DNA of 48,095 bases. Origin: an uncultured Schlesneria sp. (GTDB lineage: Bacteria; Planctomycetota; Planctomycetia; Planctomycetales; Planctomycetaceae). The DNA lies in contig CAIULL010000044.1 of assembly GCA_903899985.1 (NCBI GenBank), positions 1 to 48,095 of the forward strand. Reading direction: 5' to 3'. Of this stretch, positions 33,431 to 42,457 are shown one piece after another (positions within the stretch are counted from its first letter, which is position 1; each line of letters begins with the position of its first letter). A program made the translations under genes and the position numbers. Under the pieces are notes generated by a model that had not been told where the DNA came from, made no database searches, and worked only from the letters and a program-made list of their open reading frames with translations.

Positions 33431-34447
33431 ATGGTTCGGCTTTCCGCAGCTTTCCTGTTAGCCCTCAGCTTCGCCGTCGCTGGTTGTGGAGACTCAAACG
33501 GTAAGAACACACCCCAAGGTGCCCAAAAAGCGAAGGAAGCCGTTAAGAGCAAGGGGACGATCGGGTACTCGGCACTCACACTCACGAATCCATTTTTCAA
33601 GGTGATTGCCGACAACATGAAGTTTGAAGCCGAAAAGCATGGCTACGATTTGATCGTGGTTTCAGCGGAACGAGACGTCAAGACCCAGGCCGATCAAGTA
33701 AACGAATTCATTGTCAAGGGGGTTGCGGCAATTGTACTGAATCCATGCGATCCTCAGTCAATCGGCCCCGCGATCGCCAAGGCTAACAAAGCCGGCATTC
33801 CTGTATTCACGAACGACTTGAAATACGATGGAAATGAAGGAGAGGTCGTCTGCCACGTCGGGACGGAAAACTACAATGGCGGCAGACTGGCTGGCGAAGC
33901 GATGGTCAAGCTGCTTAGCGGAACGGGAGGAAAGGTTGCCATCATCCATTTCCCGCAAGCCGAGTCGTGTCAATTGCGGGTGAAAGGATTCCTGGAAATT
34001 GTGAATGCTCACAATACCAGATCTCAGGGGGACAAAATCGAGATCGTCGCGACGCTGGATGGTGGCGGCGCTCGGGACGAAGGATTCAAAGCCGCCAAGG
34101 ATGCAATTGAAGCGCACCCGGATCTCGCAGCGATCTTTGCAATCAATGATCCCTCGGGATTGGGTGCTCGATCAGCTCTGGAAAGTGTCTCCAAACAGGA
34201 TCAGGTCACGATCATTGCGTTCGACGGGCAGTTAATTGGTAAACAGGCAATCCGCGACGGCAAGATCTTATGTGACCCGATTCAATTTCCTGATCGGATT
34301 GGACGATCGACGGTCGAACAAATTCTAAAGCACTTTAACGGTGATGAAGTTCCCAGAGAAATTCTGATCCCCTCGGAACTCTATTACAAAGCTGATGCGG
34401 ACAAAGATCCTGAGCTGAACGAAACAGGTATTGATAAAAAGTTATGA
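33431..34447 (+). CDS. Ribose-type ABC transporter substrate-binding lipoprotein
   Basis: 338 residues from the ATG at 33431. The N-terminus LLALSFAVAGCG is a lipobox (C19), so the protein is a membrane-anchored periplasmic binding protein of the RbsB/LacI-type fold. Typical blocks: IGYSALTLTNPFFKVIADNM, DQVNEFIVKGVAAIVLNPCD, GIPVFTNDLKY, ALESVSKQDQVTIIAFDGQ. The bound sugar cannot be read off; neighbours suggest fructose or a fructose-containing sugar. The permease gene begins inside its stop codon (ATGA), so the two are coupled. No ATPase gene follows. Confidence 0.9.
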   Translation: MVRLSAAFLLALSFAVAGCGDSNGKNTPQGAQKAKEAVKSKGTIGYSALTLTNPFFKVIADNMKFEAEKHGYDLIVVSAERDVKTQADQVNEFIVKGVAAIVLNPCDPQSIGPAIAKANKAGIPVFTNDLKYDGNEGEVVCHVGTENYNGGRLAGEAMVKLLSGTGGKVAIIHFPQAESCQLRVKGFLEIVNAHNTRSQGDKIEIVATLDGGGARDEGFKAAKDAIEAHPDLAAIFAINDPSGLGARSALESVSKQDQVTIIAFDGQLIGKQAIRDGKILCDPIQFPDRIGRSTVEQILKHFNGDEVPREILIPSELYYKADADKDPELNETGIDKKL

Positions 34448-35778
34448 GTTCAAATCTTCGTACTCAGCTTATCAACACACCCTTTATCCGCGACTACGGC
34501 ATGATTTTCGTGCTGTTGGTGCTGGCCGGTCTGTTCAGTGTTTTGACGATCAAGCAGCAACATCCGACTGGCGAAGCGGCAGGTCGCCAAGTCGCTGATT
34601 TCATTATTTCGCGAAAGGGCCATCAGGCCCGTGTGTTGATCGTCACTCGAAATACAGGAGACGATCTCGCATTCGCGGAGGGTGTCGCGACCAGCCTCAA
34701 ACATCTTGGTGCAACCGTTCTGGACAACGTCAACGGTACCGCTTCCGACGCGAAACGAGCGATCGATGTGATCCTGGCTTCAGGCGGTGAAATCGATGCA
34801 ATCGCAGCCAATGATGTCACGGCGAAGTGGCCGGTCTATGACCGATACCCCGAAGTCGGCTCAGGCAAATGCATCGTTCCATCGTCTTACGCTTGGCCTG
34901 ATTTTCTAAAAATCAGTAACCTTTTAGGCGTGGCAAATCAGACTGCCATTTATGCGATGATTGCGATTGGCATGACCATGGTGATTATCACGGGTGGTAT
35001 CGATCTTTCGGTTGGTTCGCTGGTCGCCCTCTCATCGGTTTGCACGGCGATCATGATCCGAGATGGTTGTGGTGGGGTCGAGGCTGGCATCGGCGTTGTG
35101 ATCGTTGCGGCACTTGCGGGAGTTTGTATTTGTGCACTGGCAGGCGCATTCAACGGATTCATGATTACCGCCTTCCAGGTCCCTCCATTTATCGTGACAC
35201 TGTCGATGATGATGATGGCAAGCGGTTTGTCTTACCGCTTATCGTCAGGCCGGTCGATTCCCGAGCTGCCGACATCATTCTTCTGGGTCGGTCGCGGAAG
35301 GGCCGCAGGGATTCCCAACCCGATCCTTTTGATGTTTTTCTTGTACATCGTAGCTCATATCGTCATGTCGCGAACCGTATTTGGCCGCTATGTCTATGCG
35401 ATCGGAGGAAATGCAGATGCCGCACGGCTATCAGGAGTACCCGTTAAACGAATCCTGATGTGGGTCTACACAATCTGTGGGGCTCTTGCCGGGCTCGGGG
35501 GCATTGTGCTGACATCACAGCTATCGGCCGGCGATCCAAAATTCGGGTTGATGTATGAGCTGGAAGTCATTGCTGCAGTGGTTGTCGGCGGTACGTCACT
35601 CATGGGGGGCCGGGGAAAGATATTCGGCACTTTGATTGGAGCCTTCATCATTGCGGTCATCAAGAATGGGATGAATCTGAAAGATGTTGATCCTTTCAAT
35701 CAAAAGATCGTTCTCGGCGCAGTTTTGATGTTGGCTGTGCTGTTCGATACGCTGAAGCGACGGAATTCGCGAGAATGA
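34444..35778 (+). CDS. Ribose-type ABC permease with binding-protein-like insert
   Basis: 444 residues. A first membrane helix (YGMIFVLLVLAGLFSVLTI, ~18-36) is followed by ~110 residues that should lie outside the membrane. That part reads ARVLIVTRNTGDDLAFAEGV, then AIDVILASGGEIDAIAANDV, resembling the N-terminal lobe of a periplasmic sugar-binding protein. The RbsC-like core follows: MTMVIITGGIDLSVGSLVAL, ALAGAFNGFMITAFQVPPFI, RTVFGRYVYAIGGNADAAR and GGTSLMGGRGKIFGTLIGA. Ordinary RbsC proteins (~320 residues) lack the insert. The start overlaps the upstream stop by four bases. The ATPase must be encoded elsewhere or shared. Confidence 0.88.
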   Translation: MSSNLRTQLINTPFIRDYGMIFVLLVLAGLFSVLTIKQQHPTGEAAGRQVADFIISRKGHQARVLIVTRNTGDDLAFAEGVATSLKHLGATVLDNVNGTASDAKRAIDVILASGGEIDAIAANDVTAKWPVYDRYPEVGSGKCIVPSSYAWPDFLKISNLLGVANQTAIYAMIAIGMTMVIITGGIDLSVGSLVALSSVCTAIMIRDGCGGVEAGIGVVIVAALAGVCICALAGAFNGFMITAFQVPPFIVTLSMMMMASGLSYRLSSGRSIPELPTSFFWVGRGRAAGIPNPILLMFFLYIVAHIVMSRTVFGRYVYAIGGNADAARLSGVPVKRILMWVYTICGALAGLGGIVLTSQLSAGDPKFGLMYELEVIAAVVVGGTSLMGGRGKIFGTLIGAFIIAVIKNGMNLKDVDPFNQKIVLGAVLMLAVLFDTLKRRNSRE

Positions 35779-35922
35779 TGACCACCCGTTTTTTAACATG
35801 AATCCACACGATCAATATGAGCCCCATTCAACATACTGTCAGAGATTCAAAGAGCCGGTACAAACTGACGGCATGAGGCAACGACCCAATCACGTGTATA
35901 CCGCTAGATCAAGATAAAATTA

Positions 35923-37917
35923 ATGCCAAACGAGAAGCAAAGTGGTGAACGGGGAGTTCGCGAAGAGAAACCTCTCCGGTATGAGCTGACCCTTTTACGG
36001 GCGCTGGCAACGCAGTTTCCCAACATCGATTCGGCACTTGCCGAGATCGCCAGGCTTTCTGCCGTGCTGACGCTTCCCAAAGGGACGGTTCATGTCATCA
36101 GCGACATCCACGGGGAGGACAAGAAACTGCGGCATGTGATCAACAATGCTTCAGGAACGCTACGACCTTTGATCGAGCGACTTTTCAAGGACCGGATGGA
36201 CCCCAAAGAATTCTCAGAATTCCTGACGCTGATATTTTATCCCGCCGAAGTGACTGAACGCCTTGAGAAGACACTCACGGACATTGATGAGTTACGGACG
36301 TTCGCTCGACGAACTCTTAAACATCAATTCGAGCTTGTTCGCTTTCTGGCCTCAAACTACAGCTTGAAGCGAACGATGCAGGTTTTTCCTCGCGAATACT
36401 CGAACCTTTTTAACGAAATGCTACATGAGAGGCCTGACGATCAGGGCGGGGGGTTCACCAACGCTGTGGTGGACGAACTCGTACCTCGCGGCAGGGCTCT
36501 GCACCTGATTCACATTACAGGCCGACTGATTCGAAACCTTGCGATTTATGAACTGATCATCGGGGGAGACTGCTGGGATCGTGGACCGCGTGGTGATCGG
36601 GTCGTCGACTATCTGCGAGATCAACCGAATGTTTCGTTCATCTGGGGAAACCATGATGCGGCATGGCTCGGCGCGGGATTAGGACACGAAGCCTTGATCT
36701 GCCACGTCTTGCGTGTGTCTCTCAGGTATCGCCGCCTGGGCCAGCTCGACGAAGGATACAGTATCCCACTGACTCCGCTTGAACATCTGGCGCGCACCGT
36801 TTATGTCGACGATCCCGCAACAAATTTTATGCCCAAGTCCAGTGGGATGAGATCCGATGTCATCATCGCCCGCATGCAAAAAGCAGCTGCGATCATGCAA
36901 TTCAAACTGGAAGGTCAGATGATCTCCCGAAATCCCGAATGGGATCTGGATCATCGACGCCTGTTGCATCAGATTGATCAGCAACGCGGGACGGTTACCA
37001 TTGATGGTGTTGAATATCCATTAACAGACGGGCTGTTTCCGACGCTCGACCCGGACCGGCCGTACGAGTTAAGTCCACAGGAAGAAGCCTGTCTGCTTCG
37101 ACTGCGTCATTCGTTTCTCAACAGCCAGAAGCTGGGTGAACACCTGCGATACCTCGTCAATCATGGTGCCATGTATCTGCGACGCGACGATCATCTGATC
37201 TTTCATGGTTGTGTCCCGTGCGATTCTGATGGTGCCTTCCTGCCGATGCCGATCGACGGGAAGTGGCTGGCTGGTCGCTCCATGTTTGATGCGATCGAGC
37301 GTGTCATTGCCTGGGCGTTTGAGCAGCGTCAAGAAAAACATTTGGATCTGTTATGGTATCTCTGGTGCGGTCCTCGATCACCGCTGTTTGGGAAGGATCG
37401 GATTGCCACTTTTGAGCGTGATTTTATTGCCGACAAAAAGCCTCATCACGAGACGAAAGATCCGTATTTTACGCTGGTGAACGAAGCCTGGTTTTGCGAA
37501 AAAGTGTTGGCCGAGTTTGGAGTTGATTCCCAACACGGGTTGATTGTGAACGGGCATGTCCCCGTCAAAATTGACGCCTCCGAGTCACCGCTGAAGCGAA
37601 GCGGAAAAGCAATTGCGATCGACGGGGGCTTTTCTGAAGCCTACGGAGATCATGGTTACACGCTTGTCATGGGTCCTGACAAAACGCTGCTGGCAAAACA
37701 CCACCATTTTGATTCTGTAGAATCGGCGGTGCGAGAGGGGATCGACATCGTCCCCAGTGTCTCCGTCATCCGCGAGTGGGGCCGTACTCGATTGATGGCC
37801 GACACCGAACGCGGCGAGCAATTTCGTTGCGATATTGAAATGCTAGAACGCTTGATTGAACTCTACCGTAATAACGAACTGGCACAGGATGAATGGCGTC
37901 CTAAGATGCGTTCCTGA
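35923..37917 (+). CDS. fbp: Class III fructose-1,6-bisphosphatase
   Basis: 664 residues, the normal length for the Firmicutes-type class III enzyme (metallophosphatase fold, unrelated to FBPase I). It hydrolyses fructose-1,6-bisphosphate to fructose-6-phosphate in gluconeogenesis. Metal-site motifs: HVISDIHGEDKKL, GGDCWDRGPRGDRVVDYL, FIWGNHDAAWLGAG, HLIFHGCVPCDSDG, GLIVNGHVPVKI and AIDGGFSEAYGDHG. It follows the sugar permease after 144 bases. With Pgi and GH32 nearby, its job is probably tied to fructose-phosphate flow. Planctomycetes often carry this class, as I recall. Confidence 0.94.
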   Translation: MPNEKQSGERGVREEKPLRYELTLLRALATQFPNIDSALAEIARLSAVLTLPKGTVHVISDIHGEDKKLRHVINNASGTLRPLIERLFKDRMDPKEFSEFLTLIFYPAEVTERLEKTLTDIDELRTFARRTLKHQFELVRFLASNYSLKRTMQVFPREYSNLFNEMLHERPDDQGGGFTNAVVDELVPRGRALHLIHITGRLIRNLAIYELIIGGDCWDRGPRGDRVVDYLRDQPNVSFIWGNHDAAWLGAGLGHEALICHVLRVSLRYRRLGQLDEGYSIPLTPLEHLARTVYVDDPATNFMPKSSGMRSDVIIARMQKAAAIMQFKLEGQMISRNPEWDLDHRRLLHQIDQQRGTVTIDGVEYPLTDGLFPTLDPDRPYELSPQEEACLLRLRHSFLNSQKLGEHLRYLVNHGAMYLRRDDHLIFHGCVPCDSDGAFLPMPIDGKWLAGRSMFDAIERVIAWAFEQRQEKHLDLLWYLWCGPRSPLFGKDRIATFERDFIADKKPHHETKDPYFTLVNEAWFCEKVLAEFGVDSQHGLIVNGHVPVKIDASESPLKRSGKAIAIDGGFSEAYGDHGYTLVMGPDKTLLAKHHHFDSVESAVREGIDIVPSVSVIREWGRTRLMADTERGEQFRCDIEMLERLIELYRNNELAQDEWRPKMRS

Positions 37918-37941
37918 CCAGATACACAAGGGAGTCTCGTT

Positions 37942-40086
37942 GTGAAATTTGCACTATTGTTCATCGTCTCCGTCACCGCAACAGCTTACGCGGCCGAACC
38001 GATCATCGTTGCCGACTTCGAAGGATCTGACTATCGCGATTGGAGAGCGACGGGAACAGCTTTTGGAACCGGTCCGGCTCACGGAAAACTTGACGGGCAA
38101 ATGCCAGTTGAAGGGTATCAGGGCAAAGGGCTGGTGAATTCGTTTCTGGGGGGTGATAACGCGACAGGGACACTGACCTCGCCATCGTTCAAGATTGAAC
38201 GGAAATTCCTCACATTTCTGATCGGTGGTGGTGGCTGGGCCGACGAGACGTGCGTGAATCTGGTCGTCAACGGTAACGTCGTCAGAACGGCGACAGGCCC
38301 CAACACAACTTCGGGAGGAAGCGAGCGACTGGAACCTGGTGCGTGGGACGTCAGTGAATACGCAGGTCGCGAAGCGATGTTCGTCATCGTGGATCAACGC
38401 CAAGGTGGTTGGGGACACATTAATGTCGACCAGATCGTACTCACCGACGATCGTGGAGCAACGCCAATTGTTGTCCCCCCCGTTCCCGTTGCAAAAAATG
38501 TAACGCGGGATCTGATAATCGAGAAAAAGTTGCTTCATTTTCCCGTCAAGACCGGCGCGAAGCCTCGCATTGTGACCGTCAGTGTTGATGGGAAAGTCGT
38601 TCGAAAATTTGATATCGAGCTGGCTGACGAGGATGCCCAGTGGTGGGCTCCACTGGATGTCAGCGAATGGGCAGGCAAGAAACTGACAGTCATCGCCGAC
38701 GTTCTGCCGATCACCTCCAAAGCATTGGATTCGCTTCAACAGGCAGACACGTTGGTCGACTCAGGCAATCTTTATCAAGAACCGCTCCGATCACAACTAC
38801 ATTTCTCACCCAAACGTGGCTGGACGAACGACCCTAATGGACTTGTCCTTTACAACGGCGAATATCATCTCTTTTTTCAGCACAACCCCTATGGTTGGAA
38901 TTGGGGAAACATGCACTGGGGCCACGCGACCAGTCGCGATCTGGTTCACTGGCACGAACACCCCGAAGCCCTTTATCCCGATGAACAGGGACCGATGTTC
39001 AGCGGCAGTGCAGTCGTGGATTGGAACAACACAAGCGGATTTGGAAAAGATGGCAAGCCGCCGCTGGTGCTTATCTACACTGCAGCCGGCAACCCCACTG
39101 TTCAAAGTATCGCCTACAGCCTCGATGGTCGCACTTTTACCAAGTATGCCCAAAATCCGGTGATCAAACAGATCTCAGCAGGCAACCGCGATCCAAAAGT
39201 CTTCTGGCACGAACCAACCAAACAATGGGTACTGGTGCTTTATGTGGAAACGCCAGGAAAGCAGCACACAATTCACTTTTTCAATTCACCAAATCTGAGA
39301 GATTGGAAATTGGCGAGCGTCACCAAGGGAGGCATCGACAATGACAAATATCTCTTCGAATGTCCCGACTTTTTTGAACTCGCTGTTGATGGGGATGTCT
39401 CGAAGAAAAAATGGATCTTGACGGCTGCCAATAGCGAATATGCCATTGGTACGTTCGACGGCGTCACATTTACACCCGAAGTTTCGAGGCTTACGGATGT
39501 TCGTGGAATCGGCTTTTACGCGGCTCAATCGTTCAGCGACATCCCGAATAATCGCCGAATCCAGGTTGGCTGGAGCCAGGCCCCATCACCAGGCATGTCG
39601 TTCAATCAACTGCAAACACTCCCCTGCGAGCTGACATTGCGCACGACCCCTGACGGTGTCCGTCTTAGGCGCGAACCCGTCAAAGAGCTGGAAGTTCTCC
39701 GTGAAGGAACGAATCAGGCGGATTCGCTCGCCAACTTCCGGTCAGAACTGATTGAGTTTCGTGCGGATATCGCCCCCGATCAAACAACTTTTTTCGAGTT
39801 TAATCTGCGTGGAGCAAAGATTTCATATGATTCCATCAAGCAAGAGATCGCCGTAAATGGTCATCGTGCAACGGCCCCATTGATAAATGGGAAACAGAAA
39901 CTAGCGGTCTTTGTTGATCGAACGATGCTCGAAGTCTTCGCAAGTGACGGCCTTACGTATGTCCCAATGCCGTTCATTCCCAATCCACTTGACCAGTCCG
40001 TTTTGATCGGCGGCAACAACGGAGCTAACGTTTCAAAAATAAACCTTCAGCTCTACAAATTGAAATCCTCTTGGACCAGAAACTAG
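37942..40086 (+). CDS. Secreted glycoside hydrolase family 32 (fructan or sucrose hydrolase)
   Basis: 714 residues starting at GTG (37942), with AAGGGAG 7 bases upstream. A signal peptide (FALLFIVSVTATAYA) leads to ~270 residues of beta-rich N-terminal domains (GWGHINVDQIVLTDDRG), then the five-bladed GH32 catalytic domain. The nucleophile is D297 in GWTNDPNGLV, the RDP motif is R416-D417-P418, and the acid/base is E473 in LFECPDFF. A C-terminal beta-sandwich (VFVDRTMLEVFASDG) completes the family layout. It should release fructose from levan, inulin or sucrose outside the cytoplasm; which one cannot be told. It lies 24 bases after the FBPase gene. Confidence 0.94.
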   Translation: MKFALLFIVSVTATAYAAEPIIVADFEGSDYRDWRATGTAFGTGPAHGKLDGQMPVEGYQGKGLVNSFLGGDNATGTLTSPSFKIERKFLTFLIGGGGWADETCVNLVVNGNVVRTATGPNTTSGGSERLEPGAWDVSEYAGREAMFVIVDQRQGGWGHINVDQIVLTDDRGATPIVVPPVPVAKNVTRDLIIEKKLLHFPVKTGAKPRIVTVSVDGKVVRKFDIELADEDAQWWAPLDVSEWAGKKLTVIADVLPITSKALDSLQQADTLVDSGNLYQEPLRSQLHFSPKRGWTNDPNGLVLYNGEYHLFFQHNPYGWNWGNMHWGHATSRDLVHWHEHPEALYPDEQGPMFSGSAVVDWNNTSGFGKDGKPPLVLIYTAAGNPTVQSIAYSLDGRTFTKYAQNPVIKQISAGNRDPKVFWHEPTKQWVLVLYVETPGKQHTIHFFNSPNLRDWKLASVTKGGIDNDKYLFECPDFFELAVDGDVSKKKWILTAANSEYAIGTFDGVTFTPEVSRLTDVRGIGFYAAQSFSDIPNNRRIQVGWSQAPSPGMSFNQLQTLPCELTLRTTPDGVRLRREPVKELEVLREGTNQADSLANFRSELIEFRADIAPDQTTFFEFNLRGAKISYDSIKQEIAVNGHRATAPLINGKQKLAVFVDRTMLEVFASDGLTYVPMPFIPNPLDQSVLIGGNNGANVSKINLQLYKLKSSWTRN

Positions 40087-40353
40087 TCATCTTCGGCGCA
40101 ACTGACATAAGTGTCGTCGACGCAGTTGAGCCAACTAGTCTGACAGTCCTAGCCTGACAGTCACAGGCTGTTCAATCGTCATAATCGTCACGATCATTTT
40201 ACCGGTGCAATTCACGCTGAATTAGAACTTTTTCGTTCCATATCGCCTTTCCGAAGATGAGGTGAATTTATTGAGTTTACGGTCGCCTAAGCCGAACCAA
40301 TTCATCAGAGTCGATCTTCGACAGAACGATTGTTTTGATTCAGTGAGCGATCT
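40087..40353. other. Intergenic region with stacked small palindromes
   Basis: 267 bases between the GH32 and glycosyltransferase genes. AGCCTG (40151-40156) pairs with CAGGCT (40164-40169) around a 7-base loop, CTGACAGTC occurs twice 17 bases apart (one copy inside that hairpin), and ACTAGT occurs twice around a CAACTG/CAGTTG pair. No T-run follows the hairpins. They may terminate the GH32 transcript or be repeat remnants; no gene is seen. Confidence 0.45.
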
Positions 40354-41607
40354 ATGTTTTATGTTGTTGCTGCAATCCTGGTCGGAACCATCGGATTTAC
40401 TATTTCTCAAGGTTGGTTGATTCGTCAACTTCGCAACCATTATTCCCGTCCGCTCCCCTCGTGGCCCGCAGATAAACCCTGGCCGAAGGCGGCGGTGATC
40501 TTGTCGCTGCGAGGTAACGACCCATTCCTGGAATCGTGTCTTCGAAATCTCATCCGACAGGACTATCCGACCTTTTTTGTCCAGATCGTAATCGATTCAG
40601 ACACCGACCCGGCATGGGACGCCATACGCGTCGTTCAGGCCGAGTGTGGCCCGACTCGTCTCAGAGTGACCACTCTTCAACACCGCAGCCCGGACTGCAG
40701 CTTGAAAAACAGTTCCATTATCCAAGCCATCAACGGTTTGCCTGAAGAAACCGAAGTGGTCGCGTTCGTTGACGCCGATGCCATCACTCATTCGACCTGG
40801 TTGCGGAGTCTTGTTGCTCCTCTGGCAGATCCTGAAATCGGTTGTACCACCGGAATTCGCTGGTTCGCTCCAACGGACAACACGTTCGCAACCCGATTGC
40901 GTTGCTTCTGGAATCTCATTGCGGCATCCGGAATCTTTCATTCGAGCACCCCGTGGGGTGGCTCGATGGTGGTAAGACGCCATCTCTTGGATACGGGACT
41001 GGCAGAAGAATGGTCACACATGTTCTGCGAGGATGTTCATACGCTGAACCACTTGCAACGCCGTAACCTGAAACTGGTCTGTGTCCCCCAGGCAACGGTG
41101 GTCAATCGCGAGTCGACGACCGTTCTGGGATGTATTCGTTTCGTCAATCGCCAGATGCTGATCTTGCGACTTTACCATCCTCAATGGTGGTCCGCTGTGG
41201 CCTTGATCACGTTTACCGCCGTGCTGCGGTTATGCCATTACTTTTTCATCTGCAAAACATTTCTGTACGGCGAATGGTTAAGTTGCCTGGCCTTGTTGCT
41301 GATCCGCCCGATCAATCTCTATGTCACGCAATATGAAGCGAAGAAGTTGGACCAGGCAGTTCGCCAAATGGTGGTTAACAACGGTCAGGAAATAACACCA
41401 AACCCTGTTCCCAACTTCGTCGGATACGTGTGTGCCGAGGCGATGTTTCTATCGTCGATGCTGTATGCGCTCGGTGCCCGTTTTGTCAATTGGCGAGGTA
41501 TCACCTACAAGGTCAAAGGTCCCAGCAACATCAAAATGCTGGCATATCGGCCATTTCTTGAGTCGCTGGCGTCAACCGGATTGGCCAAGCGTTCGAGCGT
41601 TGTGTGA
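40354..41607 (+). CDS. Membrane-bound family 2 glycosyltransferase
   Basis: 417 residues. An N-terminal membrane helix (FYVVAAILVGTIGFTISQGW) precedes a GT-A domain: AAVILSLRGNDPFLESCL at the nucleotide-sugar end, VVAFVDADAITHSTWL with the DxD metal site, and HMFCEDVHTLNHL with an ED motif as the likely catalytic base. QMLILRLYHPQWW follows, where processive transferases have QxxRW, but that motif is not present. Two or three C-terminal helices follow, ending GARFVNWRGITYKVKGPSN, common in ceramide- and hopanoid-type GT2 enzymes. It probably glycosylates a lipid or carrier. It is convergent with the MfnB gene 22 bases away. Confidence 0.85.
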   Translation: MFYVVAAILVGTIGFTISQGWLIRQLRNHYSRPLPSWPADKPWPKAAVILSLRGNDPFLESCLRNLIRQDYPTFFVQIVIDSDTDPAWDAIRVVQAECGPTRLRVTTLQHRSPDCSLKNSSIIQAINGLPEETEVVAFVDADAITHSTWLRSLVAPLADPEIGCTTGIRWFAPTDNTFATRLRCFWNLIAASGIFHSSTPWGGSMVVRRHLLDTGLAEEWSHMFCEDVHTLNHLQRRNLKLVCVPQATVVNRESTTVLGCIRFVNRQMLILRLYHPQWWSAVALITFTAVLRLCHYFFICKTFLYGEWLSCLALLLIRPINLYVTQYEAKKLDQAVRQMVVNNGQEITPNPVPNFVGYVCAEAMFLSSMLYALGARFVNWRGITYKVKGPSNIKMLAYRPFLESLASTGLAKRSSVV

Positions 41608-41629
41608 GAACTGGCATCCCCGCTGGTCC

Positions 41630-42457
41630 TCAATTCGTATTCGTGGCTTTCGTCCCAAAAAAATGTCGAATTTCCTTTTGGAATTCAGCGATTCTCGCCG
41701 GATCAAGCTTCGCAGTTCGATCGGTGCCGTGACACGCGGCTGAACGAATTCCGATGACGTCGGCATTTGTATTGGCTAAGAAGGACAGCGATTCGCAATT
41801 CAGACGACCGGCGAGAGCCAGAAACAACCCTGCCTCGTGACACGCTTCTGCAATTTCAATCAGCGAGGTCTCATCGATTTCGTCGTTTAATCGGCGCCCG
41901 TCTTTAGCAAACGTATCAATCAACAAACCGGCACAATCAGTGTCAGATGCCGCGACAAGAACATCAGAAATATCAGGTGAATTGGCCCGAATTGCGTCGG
42001 CGTAGGCCACGGCCACCCAGCGCAGACTCGATGGCGACCGGTCCTGAAAACCAGTACGGACTCTCATCCATTCCGCGCGCCAGTCCCGATCAGCAGCACA
42101 TCCGCTCAGCCCAAGCTTTGCATAAGTGATGCCCTCTGGCAATTCCGGAAATGTTGATGATTGAGACCAGTCTGAAATTTCTCCCAATGCGACACTCAAA
42201 GGAATCTTGCCTGAGACAATTTCAGCAACACGGGCAATCTCTGTGATGTCGTCTAGACTGGCCATTCCGAGTGATCCACGTGACGGCTCTTTCACATCGA
42301 GAATATTGGCACCCGCAGCGATCGCACATTCCGCTTCGATTCGTGAACGAATACTGACGAGCAGCCTTGGAAATTCCACCGGGCGGCAAACGATCGATAT
42401 TGATTCAGCGGATCGAGTTTGGTCGTTTTTTCGCTTCGTTCTGAATTCACCTGTCAT
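41630..42457 (-). CDS. mfnB: MfnB-type (5-formylfuran-3-yl)methyl phosphate synthase
   Basis: 275 residues of the DUF556/MfnB TIM-barrel family, which condenses two glyceraldehyde-3-phosphate to 4-HFC-phosphate, the furan precursor of methanofuran. The N-terminal ~28 residues are an extension. The core then reads FPRLLVSIRSRIEAECAI, ANILDVKEPSRGSLGMAS (K56, Schiff-base lysine region), YAKLGLSGC (K114) and LLIDTFAKDGRRL (K185), the three lysines I expect from archaeal MfnB. Its ATG overlaps the DUF2079-like gene stop by four bases. It makes methylofuran-type cofactor biosynthesis likely in this organism and links to fhcBAD 30 kb upstream. Confidence 0.85.
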   Translation of the reverse strand: MTGEFRTKRKNDQTRSAESISIVCRPVEFPRLLVSIRSRIEAECAIAAGANILDVKEPSRGSLGMASLDDITEIARVAEIVSGKIPLSVALGEISDWSQSSTFPELPEGITYAKLGLSGCAADRDWRAEWMRVRTGFQDRSPSSLRWVAVAYADAIRANSPDISDVLVAASDTDCAGLLIDTFAKDGRRLNDEIDETSLIEIAEACHEAGLFLALAGRLNCESLSFLANTNADVIGIRSAACHGTDRTAKLDPARIAEFQKEIRHFFGTKATNTN

